Assembly: GCA_029259815.1 (NCBI GenBank)
Contig: JAJDEJ010000278.1
Span: 1-59,090 of the forward strand
Direction of reading: 5' to 3'
DNA length: 59,090 nt
Source: Planctomycetaceae bacterium
GTDB taxonomy: Bacteria > Planctomycetota > Planctomycetia > Planctomycetales > Planctomycetaceae
Each line of letters begins with the position of its first letter. Position 1 is the first letter of the stretch. This document shows, piece after piece, positions 18,605-28,233 of this stretch. Under the pieces are notes generated by a model that was not told the origin of the DNA, made no database searches, and was given only the letters and a program-made list of their open reading frames with translations. The position numbers were made by a program, and so were the translations under genes.

Positions 18605-19927
18605 ATGCCATTCAGCATGACTCCCATTCTTCGCCGGTTCGGTATCCCCTACACGCCACGTCCGGACGAACGTCCGTTCCTCGAACGAGTTCAAGTGGAA
18701 AGGAAGGACAATGTCGAGGTCAAGGTCGCCGTCTTGGGGAGCCGAGAAAGTGACCGGTTCTTTGGTGTGCCTCTCTCCCGGCGTGGCATCCAGCCGGTCT
18801 GGATTGAGGTCAAGAACGAAAGGGATCACCCGATCTTTTTCGATCGCGTTCGGCTCGACCCGAATTACTATCCCCCGCTGGAAGCCGCGATGGTTTGCCA
18901 TTTTGCTTTAGGCAAGCGTCTGGCTGGATACGGCCTGCTGGCATGGGTCTTTCTGCCCCTGCTCGTGTTCCTGCCACTGAAGTTGTATGGCGCCCGTCGT
19001 GCCAACCGACGCATGGACGAGTACTTTTGCAGCCACTCCTTTCCACTCGGTCTCACTGGACCGGGTGAGACTGTCTCCGGATTCGTGTTTGCATCCCTCG
19101 ACGACGGCATGAAGATTGTCAACGTCCATTTCTTTGGTCCGACGAAGACATATCAGTTCGTCTTCTCGGTGCCCGTTCCTGGGATTGCCGTTGATTATGA
19201 CCGCCACCCATTCATTGACATTCATCCCCCGGAATCGCTGATCGACTGTGACGAGCGGACTCTGCACGATCGTCTGGAAAAGGAGCCACGAGCAACGACC
19301 AACTCGAGAGCCACACGCGAGGGGGACCCTGCTAACCTCGTCGTCGTCGGAGACTTTCCAGCACTGATCGCCTCATTTGGAGCGAGGTGGGACGAGACGG
19401 AAACGATCAGCCTCGCCTCCTCATGGAAAACGGTCAAAGCATTCCTGATCGGGGCACGGTACCGCTACTCGCCGGTCAGCCCTCTGTATCTCTATGGCCG
19501 AAGCCAGGACTTCGCTTTACAGCGGGCTCGACAGACGATCAACGAGCGACTGCACCTCCGTTTGTGGCTAACGCCGCTGCTTCATGAAGGGAAATCGGTC
19601 TGGGTGGGACAGATCAGTCGCGATATTGGAGTCCGTTTCACGCCGCGGACCTGGAACCTCACGACTCACCGCATCGATCCGGCAGTGGATGAGGCCCGCG
19701 ATTACATTGTCGCGGACCTGCTTGAGTCGGGCCATCTCGACCGGATGAGTTACGTCGGTGGCGTCGGCATATCTGGTGCCCGTGAACCACGGCGCAATTT
19801 GACGGGCGACCCTTATCTGACGGATGGAAATCGGGCAGTCGTCATCTTGTCACCCACAAAGACGACTCCGAGATTCCTCGGCTGGAACCTGCATCGCCCG
19901 ACAGCGAACACACCCGTTAAAGAGTGA
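18605..19927 (+). CDS. LssY C-terminal domain protein
   Basis: This 440-residue protein has one membrane-like segment (LLAWVFLPLLVFLPLKLYGA, about residues 118-137) and, from about residue 250, the LssY C-terminal domain: NLVVVGDFPALIASFGARWD, YSPVSPLYLYGRSQDFALQR, LRLWLTPLLHEGKSVWVGQI, and the closing RDIGVRF, DEARDYIVADLL. The domain occurs alone or joined to PAP2 phosphatases and DedA proteins of envelope lipid metabolism, but its activity is not known to me. The N-terminal 115 residues are not recognised. The ATG at 18605 follows AGGACCTGA. It is divergent from the ATP-grasp gene, with 235 bases between them, so both may serve an envelope process. Confidence 0.82.
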   Translation: MPFSMTPILRRFGIPYTPRPDERPFLERVQVERKDNVEVKVAVLGSRESDRFFGVPLSRRGIQPVWIEVKNERDHPIFFDRVRLDPNYYPPLEAAMVCHFALGKRLAGYGLLAWVFLPLLVFLPLKLYGARRANRRMDEYFCSHSFPLGLTGPGETVSGFVFASLDDGMKIVNVHFFGPTKTYQFVFSVPVPGIAVDYDRHPFIDIHPPESLIDCDERTLHDRLEKEPRATTNSRATREGDPANLVVVGDFPALIASFGARWDETETISLASSWKTVKAFLIGARYRYSPVSPLYLYGRSQDFALQRARQTINERLHLRLWLTPLLHEGKSVWVGQISRDIGVRFTPRTWNLTTHRIDPAVDEARDYIVADLLESGHLDRMSYVGGVGISGAREPRRNLTGDPYLTDGNRAVVILSPTKTTPRFLGWNLHRPTANTPVKE

Positions 19928-20077
19928 CGCCGGGAAACTGCTCGCACGTTTGATCGAATTCGTGCCGAGCACCTCAAGCTCTATGGTCTTCACCACAGAC
20001 GATACCCCTTTGGTCCGTGAGCACACTGAAACCACGGCGTCGTCCTTCGACTGAAGAAGGACTGTCAGTTCGTCGGG

Positions 20078-21394
20078 TTACTGAGGTTCGTCTTCCCGCA
20101 TGTGTGTGATGTGAACGTCCGGATCACCAATGATCAGACGGGATCGGCGGGTATGCAGGAGGTAGTTCCACAGCCATCCCATCAAGACGACCAACTTGTT
20201 ACCGAAGCCGACCAGGAACATGACGTGGACCAGATTCCATGAGAGAAAACCAAGCAGACCACCGAAATGAACCTTCCCGATGGCAGCGATCGCTTTCCCT
20301 CGACCGATCATCGCCATTGAGCCCTTGTCGTGATAAGTGAAAGCCGGTCGGTCTTGCCTTGGACCATCCACCGACTCTTGTTTGATGGTCCGGGCAACAA
20401 ACCGACCCGCCTGGATGGCAGCTTGCGCCAATCCTGGGACCGGGTTTCCAGTTTGCGCATCCAATGCGTGGGCCGCGTCGCCGATCACGAACACATCCGG
20501 GTGGCCGGGGATCGCCAAGTCCGACCCGACAACAACCCGTCCCGCCCGATCGAGTTCAACGCCAAGCGTCTTGGCGACAGTCTGACCCTGCACACCTGCG
20601 GCCCAGAGCACGTTCTCCGCAGGGATAATCTCATCCCCGATAGTGACGCCTTCACTCCCCACGTTACTCACCCGAGTATTGAGGCGGATCTCCACGCCCA
20701 ATCTTTCCAGCGTCCGTTGTGCGCGATGGCCGAGATCCTCCGGCATGGCCGCCACGAGCCGTGGTCCGCCCTCGACGAGAATCACCCGGGCGTGGCGGGT
20801 ATCAACGTTGCGAAACTCCTTCGGCAGCGTGTTCGTCGCGACGTCGACGAGTGCTCCCGCCAACTCAACCCCCGTTGGCCCACCGCCGACAACGACGAAT
20901 GTCAACTTGGCACTGCGAGCTGCATCGTCCGCTTCCCATTCGGCCTCCTCGAAGGCGAGGAGCATCCGACCTCGAATCTTCAACGCATCGTCCACGGTCT
21001 TCAAGCCAGGAGCGAACGGCTTGAAGTCGTCATTCCCAAAGTAGGATTGCTGAACGCCCGTGGCGACGACAAGAATGTCGTAGGGTAATTTGCCACCGTC
21101 AAAGAAGACCACTTTCGCCTCAAGATCAATCTCGGTGACGTTTCCCAAGGCGACCTTGACGTTGCGTTGACGACGCAGGATCTCACGGATGGGCGCTGCG
21201 ATGTTGTCCGGCTCGAGTTCAGCCGTTGCCACTTGATAGAGGAGTGGCTGAAAAGTGTGGTAGTTCTGCCGATCGACCAGGACGATGGAGACTGGCGCAC
21301 GGCGGAGATCTTTGGCGACACTGAGTCCTGCGAACCCGCCGCCGAGAATCACGACACGAGTCTGTGCACCACCAGACGCGTCAAAACTATTCAT
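20078..21394 (-). CDS. ndh: Type II NADH dehydrogenase (NDH-2)
   Basis: This 438-residue flavoprotein oxidises NADH and reduces quinone without pumping protons. It has the FAD-binding VVILGGGFAGLSVAKDLRR at the N-terminus, the NADH-binding FVVVGGGPTGVELAGAL in the middle, and PDVFVIGDAAHA near residue 295. The C-terminus holds a hydrophobic stretch (FLSWNLVHVMFLVGFGNK and VVLMGWLWNYLL) that would attach it to the inner face of the membrane. Length is normal. It is a single gene here, not linked to the oxidase operon 5 kb away, though functionally it could feed that chain. Neighbours are a P450 fragment upstream and the LssY gene, which is convergent. Confidence 0.93.
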   Translation of the reverse strand: MNSFDASGGAQTRVVILGGGFAGLSVAKDLRRAPVSIVLVDRQNYHTFQPLLYQVATAELEPDNIAAPIREILRRQRNVKVALGNVTEIDLEAKVVFFDGGKLPYDILVVATGVQQSYFGNDDFKPFAPGLKTVDDALKIRGRMLLAFEEAEWEADDAARSAKLTFVVVGGGPTGVELAGALVDVATNTLPKEFRNVDTRHARVILVEGGPRLVAAMPEDLGHRAQRTLERLGVEIRLNTRVSNVGSEGVTIGDEIIPAENVLWAAGVQGQTVAKTLGVELDRAGRVVVGSDLAIPGHPDVFVIGDAAHALDAQTGNPVPGLAQAAIQAGRFVARTIKQESVDGPRQDRPAFTYHDKGSMAMIGRGKAIAAIGKVHFGGLLGFLSWNLVHVMFLVGFGNKLVVLMGWLWNYLLHTRRSRLIIGDPDVHITHMREDEPQ

Positions 21395-21510
21395 CGACTA
21401 CTTCCTTTCACTTCTCTCCGTACGAGCGGTCAGGACGGACTGTGATGTTGCTTCCAACGAATCGCCAGAGTGCTCAACAGCCAGCCGAGGCAGTTTTCCA
21501 TCGGCTCACG

Positions 21511-21852
21511 TCACACGTCGAAATCGATTGGCAGCGAATTGAGGCCGCTAAGATTGAAGTTGTCGCGATCGACCGGTTTGTCGCTCATCAGCCGTACGTT
21601 TGACAAGCGGCGCAGCATCGTTGTGAATGCAATCTGGGCTTCCAGACTAGCCAGCGGCGCGCCCAGGCAGAAGTGATGCCCCATCCCGAACGCTAATTGC
21701 CGGTGAATTGTGCCTGTCACATCCAGACGATCGGCGTCAGGAAAATGATCGGGATCGCGGTTGGCCGCTGCCAGAAACAGGAAGGCCTGCTGTTTCTGCC
21801 GTTCGTACCAAACTGGCGGTGAAACGGTCCATGGATGTAGTCGCCATCCCAA
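21511..21852 (-). pseudogene. Cytochrome P450, C-terminal fragment
   Basis: About 110 residues of the P450 C-terminus remain. They include AAANRDPDHFPDADRLDVT, the haem-binding loop FGMGHHFCLGAPLASLEAQI with the thiolate Cys, and the ending LRRLSNVRL. The oxygen-binding helix and everything N-terminal are missing. Upstream, within 40 bases, the sequence turns into a piece of transposase N-terminus in another frame. The fragment therefore looks like a gene cut by an insertion sequence that was later eroded. The M at 21852 is arbitrary. It cannot be a working enzyme. Confidence 0.85.
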
Positions 21853-21890
21853 TGGTGTGACCGAGAGTCAGTATCGAAAGATCCTGTCGG

Positions 21891-22030
21891 CAGGAATTGA
21901 ATGTACTTCGCCAGTTCCTTGTCCGTGGGCGAGGCTATCATGGCCAGCAGTGGGTGGAAAATCTGTGTCATGGGTGTATGGTCGGAAATCAGATAACAGA
22001 GAGGACCGACACATGCGTTGTCCCCCGCTG
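21891..22030 (-). mobile_element. Insertion-sequence remnant (transposase N-terminus and end)
   Basis: From 21971 the minus strand encodes MTQIFHPLLAMIASPTDKEL, then AKYIQFL. This closely matches LTKIVHPLLALIASAIDREL of the transposase remnant at 34453-34887. DNA upstream of both starts is also alike, ending in ACATGCGTTGTCCCCCGCT here and ACATTCGTTGTACCCCGCT there, which probably marks the element end. Only about 27 codons survive. It adjoins the P450 fragment. Confidence 0.7.
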
Positions 22031-22414
22031 AGTGTTCCTTGGAAGCCCTTTAGCGCCGGTTGAAAACTTCTCGGAGAAGGCCGCGAAACGTGACCGCTAA
22101 CTGTGCCACAGCTTGCCCGTTTTGAGACGGTGTTGTTCTTGATCGGAGTAGAATCTGGTTGCTCACGATCGACAACAGGCGATGCTGTTGGGAGTTGTCA
22201 GTGAAGAGGGGGCGGTTGTCGAGAAGCGGCTTGTGAATTCACAAATCGGAACTTGAATCAACCGACACGCTGCGTAAAGCGCACACATCTCGCAAAAGTC
22301 CATTTGCCTTCAAAGCATGGCCGCAGCAGTCTTTGAGAGCGGAACCCCTTTGTTTCGTACAGCGTGAAAAAACGACGTGAAGCGACATACGGGACCGAAG
22401 GCGCAGGGGCAGAA
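22031..22414. other. Intergenic stretch without recognised gene
   Basis: I find no convincing gene, tRNA or repeat here. It lies between the IS remnant and tRNA-Sec. As the region downstream of the sel transcript (minus strand) it may hold its terminator, but I see no clear hairpin with T-run. Confidence 0.4.
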
Positions 22415-22508
22415 CGGGAGTGGATGGGAATCGAACCCACCAAACGCCGTGGAAGGCGTTTCACCGGTTTTGAAGACCGGGGCGGTCACCAGATCCGCGT
22501 ACACTCCC
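22415..22508 (-). tRNA. selC: tRNA-Sec (anticodon UCA)
   Basis: The minus strand folds into a selenocysteine tRNA of 94 bases. The anticodon arm CCGGT-CTTCAAA-ACCGG has anticodon TCA, which reads UGA. The acceptor strands GGGAGTG and CACTCCC pair, the long variable arm AAACGCC-TTCCAC-GGCGTTT has a seven-pair stem, and the T arm holds the loop TTCGATT. The discriminator is G and CCA is not encoded. The usual bacterial eighth acceptor pair would be T-C (mismatch); instead a G-C pair extends the T stem, still giving 13 stacked pairs. It lies 77 bases downstream of selD on the same strand, completing the sel locus. Confidence 0.96.
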
Positions 22509-22585
22509 CGAGAATCGGGAGTTTGGTCAATAGCGAGTCGATCTCACTGTGAGGGGCCTCATTCTGTCTGTCAGCAGGACGTCGG

Positions 22586-24820
22586 TCAATCGGGGTTCGA
22601 GAAACGGATGCGGGGCGTGTGGGGCGTATGCGACAGGACTTGGCCGATGTGATGGACTTTGGCGGACGTCTGTTCCTCTAAGCGACGGATCAAGAGCTGA
22701 CTTTGCTCCGATGGAACTCCGATCAGCAGACCGCCGCTTGTTTGTGGATCGAAGAGTGTGGCGAATTGCGAAGTCCTTTGGAATTCAGTGGAGCACAAGA
22801 TGTCACACTGGACGTCGCGGTTGGCGGGAGCGAGTGTGCTTTCAACGCCTTCCGCGAGAAGTTCCGTCACGCCGGGCAGCAGCGGAATTGTGTCTGGATC
22901 GACTTCCGCTGCGACGTTCGAGGCTCGGAGCATTTCGAGCAAATGTCCAGCGAGCCCGAAGCCGGTGACGTCAGTCATAGCTCGAACGCCCGTCTCGATT
23001 GCGACTCGGGCGGGCTGTTCGTTGCTCGCCAGCATGGTTGCTCGCAGGGCGTTCATCGATTCCGCACGGCAGTCGCCCTGCATGTGCGCGGCCAAAAGCA
23101 CTCCGGTTCCCAGCGGCTTGGTGAGGAGAAGTGCGTCGCCGGGCTTGAGGTTGGACATCGCAGAGAACTGGTCTGACAGCGGTTCGGCAAAAATCGTGTA
23201 GCCGATCATCAGCTGCTCGCCTTCAATCGTGTGTCCGCCCGCCAGTGTCGCGCCCATGGGGCGAAACTCATCAAGCCCGCCCGCGAGGAGTTGAAACAGC
23301 GTCTCCTCCTGCTGGCGGCGAGATCCTTCCGGAAGCGACACAATTGCCAGCGCAGCCACCGGCTTAGCTCCCATGGCGAAGGCGTCGCTGGCAGCGTTGA
23401 GCGCGGCGATGCGCCCGACAAGGTAAGGGTCATTCAGCGGAGCCGTAAAGAAGTCTGTGGTGACGACGATCTGACCCGATTGCGGGGCACGAATCACAGC
23501 CGCATCGTCGGGCGAATCGAGACCAAGGACGATCTCTTCTCTATGCGGGATGTCGAGTCGTGCCAGGACACGCGACAGGATCTGTCCGCCGATCTTCCCC
23601 CCGCAGCCGCCGCACCTCATTTGGGGGACCACGTCCTGTGCAGATTGTGGGTCTGGAGGACCGCTCATCGCCATTGGTTCATAGTCCTGGTACTTGTCCA
23701 TGAACTGTCCGTCGATCCAGTCCTTGAGCTTCCACGCCCAACCGTTGTGAAAGCTGAATCTCTTGTATTCAGCGATGGCGCGATTGTCTCCCGTGTTGAG
23801 CAGTTTGAGGAACCCGCGCTGCGGCTGGTATTCACGCAGCGCGTCGCTGTTCAGCTGACGATGAATGTTCTCCCAGAGAACGGGACCCTGTCGCACCGCA
23901 TAGACCCCCGCTTTGGGAGTGGGATCCTGATCACGAGTCCCGGTGTCTCCCACAACGAAAACGGGTGCATCCGCGGTCGTTTTAAGCGTCGGGCGAGTCA
24001 GCAAGAATCCGTCGTCGCCGATCGGAAGATTGAGATTCGACAGCAGCGGCGGGGGCGCTGCGCCTGTCGCCCAAATGACAACGTCTGCGGGGATGCTGTG
24101 ACCGTTGTCGAGCTCGACGTGATCGGGCGCTACCCTCTGCACCTTACTTTGCAAATGTAACTCGACGCCGCGACTCTCAAGCTCGCCTGCGACGCGGCGG
24201 TGAGTTGTCTCCAGAGACCCGGGAACCAGTGACTCTCCGCTATGAATCAACGCGAATCTACATGCGACGTCAGCCGTCATCCGGCGGATTGTGTCCGGCA
24301 GGCAGAACGTGATCTCAACTCCCCCCGCTCCGCCGCCAACCACCACGACGCGGAGTTCCTCGCTAGTGCGTTGTTGTTGCCAGCATTCCAGTCGTTTCGC
24401 CAGACGGTCTATGAACGTCTGCATCGGCTTGATCGGCACCAACGTGCCACCTTCGACGTCAATGCCTTCCATGCGTGGCACAGAGCCGATGCCAATCGAA
24501 ACGACATCAAACGGCAACGGTGGACGCTCGGTAAAGAGCACCTGCCGCTGAACCGGATCGAGTCCGGTGACTTCCTCGGTAATCAGCCGCACGCCGGCCG
24601 CGGCGCACAGGCGGACGAGGTCGATCTGCATCCGCTCAGGTGGATACTGACCGGCCAGCACACCCGGCAGCATGCCCGAGTACGTCGCTACCGAAAAGTC
24701 GCTGATGCACGTCAGCTGTGCATCAGCCATCGGCTGCATCCGCCACATCCGCAAGATGTGGGCGTTCGTGTGGCCGACCCCCAGGAGGACGACGTCTTGA
24801 GAGGGCAGCCGGGAGTGCAT
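22586..24820 (-). CDS. selD: Selenide, water dikinase fused to NADH-dehydrogenase-like flavoprotein
   Basis: This 744-residue protein has two parts. Residues 1 to about 380 form an FAD-dependent pyridine nucleotide-disulfide oxidoreductase-like domain (VVLLGVGHTNAHILRMW, VVVVGGGAGGVEIT, APVFVVGDTG). From about residue 400 it is SelD, which makes selenophosphate from selenide and ATP. The catalytic loop CGGCGGKIGG keeps the active Cys and Lys, and LGLDSPDDAAVI, TTDFFTAPLNDP, ASDAFAMGAKPVAAL and LAGGHTIEGEQLM follow. The active position is Cys, not Sec. Fusions of this kind are known; the flavin domain may deliver reduced selenium. I use the ATG at 24820, which a TTG directly precedes. It lies 48 bases after selA, upstream of tRNA-Sec. 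Confidence 0.95.
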   Translation of the reverse strand: MHSRLPSQDVVLLGVGHTNAHILRMWRMQPMADAQLTCISDFSVATYSGMLPGVLAGQYPPERMQIDLVRLCAAAGVRLITEEVTGLDPVQRQVLFTERPPLPFDVVSIGIGSVPRMEGIDVEGGTLVPIKPMQTFIDRLAKRLECWQQQRTSEELRVVVVGGGAGGVEITFCLPDTIRRMTADVACRFALIHSGESLVPGSLETTHRRVAGELESRGVELHLQSKVQRVAPDHVELDNGHSIPADVVIWATGAAPPPLLSNLNLPIGDDGFLLTRPTLKTTADAPVFVVGDTGTRDQDPTPKAGVYAVRQGPVLWENIHRQLNSDALREYQPQRGFLKLLNTGDNRAIAEYKRFSFHNGWAWKLKDWIDGQFMDKYQDYEPMAMSGPPDPQSAQDVVPQMRCGGCGGKIGGQILSRVLARLDIPHREEIVLGLDSPDDAAVIRAPQSGQIVVTTDFFTAPLNDPYLVGRIAALNAASDAFAMGAKPVAALAIVSLPEGSRRQQEETLFQLLAGGLDEFRPMGATLAGGHTIEGEQLMIGYTIFAEPLSDQFSAMSNLKPGDALLLTKPLGTGVLLAAHMQGDCRAESMNALRATMLASNEQPARVAIETGVRAMTDVTGFGLAGHLLEMLRASNVAAEVDPDTIPLLPGVTELLAEGVESTLAPANRDVQCDILCSTEFQRTSQFATLFDPQTSGGLLIGVPSEQSQLLIRRLEEQTSAKVHHIGQVLSHTPHTPRIRFSNPD

Positions 24821-24868
24821 CAAAGTTCGTCGCTAATCGTCAATGATTGATCGATCCCGTCTTCGCCA

Positions 24869-26278
24869 TCAGATCTGAGCGAGACGTTCGATCAGTAATG
24901 AGTCTTCATCGGAGTGAACCGTGCGGAGGTCGAGCAACACGGTATCGTTTTCAATGCGGGGCAGCACGGGGGGACAGCCGGTGCGAAGTGTCTCAGCCAA
25001 TCGATCGGGTGACTCGGTGTTCAGTGCCACGGCCCAACTCTCCAGCGTTTGATCCGGCAGCGAACCGCCTCCGATGGGAGACTTCACAGGCTGAACATTC
25101 ACTTTCAAGTCCGCTCGCCGTTCACCAAGCATCGTGACGAGTGCGTCCGCCCGATTATTGATCGCATCAGCTGACAGTGTGAGACTGCGCAGCACCGGGA
25201 TTTGTTCAAAGGCGTTCCCGGCCAGATGAATCTCCAGCGTCGCCTGTAACGCTGCCAGTGTCAGCTTGTCGACCCGCATCGCCCGCGTGAGTGGATGAGC
25301 GCGAATCTGCTCAACCAAGTCGCGGCGACCGACGATCATTCCCGATTGCGGACCGCCGACCAGTTTGTCGCCGCTGAACAGAACCAGATCCGCTCCATCA
25401 CGCAGACTTTCCCGGACGACGGGCTCGCCGGTGAGCCCGTAAGGTGACAAGTCAGACAAACAACCGCTGCCAACGTCGTCGACAGTGATCAGTTCGCGTC
25501 CGCGTGCCAAAGTCACCAACGGTCCGATCGGGACGTCGCTTGCGAATCCAGCGATGCGGTAATTGCTGTGATGCACTCGCAGCAGCGCGGTTGTCTGATC
25601 GGAAATCGCAGCTTCGTAGTCGGCGAGTTGCGTGCGGTTCGTCGTGCCGACCTCACGCAGCACCGCTCCGGACGCCTCAAACACGTCCGGAAGACGATAG
25701 GAGCCGCCGATCTCAATGAGTTGTCCGCGTGAGATGACGACCTCACGCCCGGCGGCCAGACTTTGTAATACCAACAGCGTCGCAGCCGCACAGTTGTTGA
25801 CGACCAGCGCCGCCTCCGCTCCGGTCAGTTCGCACCAGAGTTCCTCGACGAGTGCTCCCCGACGACCGCGGCGACCCGTGGTGAGGTCGATTTCCAGATT
25901 GGTGTAGCGAGCCGCATCGTGAATCGCGTCCATTGCAGCATCCGCCAGGGGAGCGCGTCCCAGATTCGTGTGCAGCACAACCCCGGTGGCGTTGATCACG
26001 CGTCTCAACCGACGGCTCGTCTCTGCCTGTGCGCGGGCCTCTATCAGAGCGACTGCTTCGCCGACAAGTGTGTCTCGGTCGACGGACGGCATCGAGTCGA
26101 ACCGTTCTCTCAACTCATCGATCGCCCGACGCGCCCAGTCCGTCACGCGCGAACGACCGATGGCTTTGGCCAAAGCAAGCACACTCGCCTGCTTGAGCAG
26201 GCCATCGACGGACGGAAGCTGTCGCAGACGCTCAGCGTCGACGGAAGCCGTCTTCCGGTTTGTGCTCGTTGGGTTCAT
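24869..26278 (-). CDS. selA: L-seryl-tRNA(Sec) selenium transferase
   Basis: This 469-residue PLP enzyme converts seryl-tRNA(Sec) to selenocysteyl-tRNA(Sec) using selenophosphate. Family features are the N-terminal RQLPSVDGLLKQ, RVINATGVVLHTNLGRAPLA, NNCAAATLLVLQSLAAGREV, SRGQLIEIGGSYRLPDV, and the PLP-lysine region DLVLFSGDKLVGGPQSGMIV. Length is normal. Its ATG overlaps the selB stop by four bases, so the two are translated together; selD follows 48 bases after its stop. The order selB-selA-selD-selC on one strand gives every component for bacterial Sec insertion in one operon-like cluster. Confidence 0.97.
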   Translation of the reverse strand: MNPTSTNRKTASVDAERLRQLPSVDGLLKQASVLALAKAIGRSRVTDWARRAIDELRERFDSMPSVDRDTLVGEAVALIEARAQAETSRRLRRVINATGVVLHTNLGRAPLADAAMDAIHDAARYTNLEIDLTTGRRGRRGALVEELWCELTGAEAALVVNNCAAATLLVLQSLAAGREVVISRGQLIEIGGSYRLPDVFEASGAVLREVGTTNRTQLADYEAAISDQTTALLRVHHSNYRIAGFASDVPIGPLVTLARGRELITVDDVGSGCLSDLSPYGLTGEPVVRESLRDGADLVLFSGDKLVGGPQSGMIVGRRDLVEQIRAHPLTRAMRVDKLTLAALQATLEIHLAGNAFEQIPVLRSLTLSADAINNRADALVTMLGERRADLKVNVQPVKSPIGGGSLPDQTLESWAVALNTESPDRLAETLRTGCPPVLPRIENDTVLLDLRTVHSDEDSLLIERLAQI

Positions 26279-28233
26279 TCGACGAGATCTTCAAGAGGTC
26301 GCTGGGCGTTCGGTCCCACTGTTCGCGAATCTCCGGATCGCAATGTTACGCCGAGGCGATCAAACAGTTCCAGATACGGGAGTGCGTACTTTCGTGACAC
26401 ATGCCAGTGATCCTTCAGATTTGATACGGTGGCGGGGCCGTGCTCAACGAGAAACTCGACGGCGGAGGCACGTACCTGATCGAGCGCATCCGGATCGGCG
26501 ACGATTTCTGGTGATACGCGGATCAACCGACCAGTGTCGACACCGACTTGCACCAGTGGTTCCAGCGCCTTGGGGGCAGTTCCGGCTTCAGAAGCAAGGT
26601 CCTTCAGTGACGGTGGAGCGGCACCTCCCGCAACGCACTTTCCGATGAGAGTATCCAGCGTGGATTTCTCGCGGCGCGTTAAGTTTGCGGTCTCTCCCGC
26701 CACACCGATCCGCTCTCCACGACGGATGAGGACTCCCTGCGAGTCGAGTTCGTCAAGCAGCCCCTCGGCAGCAGGACGAGACGTCCAGCGCTCCGCAGCG
26801 GTGAGAATCGGTGCCACGGGAACCATGCGGGCCGGACGGCGACTCTCAAGCTCTTGCTGGCAGCGGCGCAGCAATCGATCCTTCAACTCTTGTTTTCGCG
26901 TTGCATGCAGGTAAAGACCATCACCGCCCGGGGATGGCTGAACCCGACCGGACGCAACCAGTTCCTGCAACAGATTGCTCCCGTGTTGTGGGTCAATCCC
27001 GGCTCGAATCGACAGCGTTTCCACATCCAGTGCGTCCACTCCTTGCTGTTCCAGATAGGCGTCAATTCGAGACAACGCGTCGTCATTGTCGAACCTCTCT
27101 GCCAAGTCCAGCAACCGACCAGTCCTGGTGCGTCCGGGGACGGGCGACAGAACGATTCCGCCTCCCAGCGTCTCGACCGGCGAGAGACGCCGCAACACAA
27201 ATCGCTGGCCGAACTCAGCAACCACTGCCGACTTGCAAAGCAAGACAGCGTAGTCACTTTCTCCCGGCGAGATTTCTCCCCCTTCGAGCAACACGCGGGC
27301 TGTCACGTCTCCTGCTCCGAGATGCAGCCGGACCAATCGGCGGTGCTTCAGCGAACGTTTTTCACTCTTCAACACTGTGAGCTTGACCAGCAGCCGCCGC
27401 GTCGGCTCCAAACGTCCAGGTTCCGCCAGTTCGTCGCCTCGCTCAAGCTGATCTTGTTTGATTCCCGCCAGGTTGACTGCAGCTCGCTGACCGGCAGACA
27501 CGGAGTCTGTGTCAACTCCGTGTGACTGCAACCGCCTGACTCGGACTTCCCGTTGTATGTTGCCGGTAGAGCTTTCGCCACTTCCAAACAGCTCGACCGT
27601 ATCGCCGACGCTCACGCGTCCGCTGCGGACCGTCCCAGTGACGACCGTCCCTCGTCCTGGCAGAGTAAACACACGATCGATTGGCAACCGAAAGTATCCG
27701 CCGTCGCGAGATCTGCTCTGTTGCCGAGCGACCTCGACCAGCTTCGCCACAAGTTCTGACAGACCCTCCTCAGTGACGGATGAGACCGGAATCACCGGTG
27801 CGTCTTCCAAAAACGTCCCGTTCGTCAATTCGGCGACATCATCACAGACCAGATCTAAATGCTCGTCGTCGACCAAGTCCCGCTTCGTCAGCACGATCAC
27901 ACCTGCCTGAATGCCGAGCAACTGGAGAATCGCCAGATGCTCACGTGTTTGCGGCATCACCGAATCGTCGCAGGCGATGACCAGCAATGCGAGATCCACC
28001 CCAGTCGATCCGGCCACCATGTTATGCACAAACCGATCATGCCCTGGAACGTCCACAATTCCCATCCGGCAGCCGTCACGTTCCAGGTGGGCGAACCCCA
28101 GATCGATCGTCATCCCCCGCGACTTTTCCTCGGGCAGTCGGTCGCAGTCGACGCCGGTCAGCGCGCGGACGAGCGCCGTCTTGCCATGGTCGACGTGACC
28201 AGCGGTGCCGATAACGAGTTGTTGCTGCGGCAT
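26275..28233 (-). CDS. selB: Selenocysteine-specific elongation factor
   Basis: This 652-residue GTPase brings selenocysteyl-tRNA to UGA codons marked by a SECIS hairpin. The G domain has [32 protein letters not shown] and VLTKRDL. Beta-barrel domains follow, and then C-terminal winged helices that bind SECIS RNA (ending [38 protein letters not shown]). Length and order match bacterial SelB. It is the first gene of the sel cluster and overlaps selA by four bases. The divergent gene 600 bases away has an in-frame TGA and is the only candidate substrate I see in the window. Confidence 0.97.
   Translation of the reverse strand: MPQQQLVIGTAGHVDHGKTALVRALTGVDCDRLPEEKSRGMTIDLGFAHLERDGCRMGIVDVPGHDRFVHNMVAGSTGVDLALLVIACDDSVMPQTREHLAILQLLGIQAGVIVLTKRDLVDDEHLDLVCDDVAELTNGTFLEDAPVIPVSSVTEEGLSELVAKLVEVARQQSRSRDGGYFRLPIDRVFTLPGRGTVVTGTVRSGRVSVGDTVELFGSGESSTGNIQREVRVRRLQSHGVDTDSVSAGQRAAVNLAGIKQDQLERGDELAEPGRLEPTRRLLVKLTVLKSEKRSLKHRRLVRLHLGAGDVTARVLLEGGEISPGESDYAVLLCKSAVVAEFGQRFVLRRLSPVETLGGGIVLSPVPGRTRTGRLLDLAERFDNDDALSRIDAYLEQQGVDALDVETLSIRAGIDPQHGSNLLQELVASGRVQPSPGGDGLYLHATRKQELKDRLLRRCQQELESRRPARMVPVAPILTAAERWTSRPAAEGLLDELDSQGVLIRRGERIGVAGETANLTRREKSTLDTLIGKCVAGGAAPPSLKDLASEAGTAPKALEPLVQVGVDTGRLIRVSPEIVADPDALDQVRASAVEFLVEHGPATVSNLKDHWHVSRKYALPYLELFDRLGVTLRSGDSRTVGPNAQRPLEDLVE

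Noticed and set aside
23231-24160. Plus-strand 309-codon frame inside selD
   Set aside because: Antisense shadow of the flavoprotein-SelD gene, which has clear motifs throughout.
22586-24820. SelD itself as a selenoprotein
   Set aside because: The catalytic position in the CGGCGGK loop is encoded as Cys, and no in-frame TGA is present.
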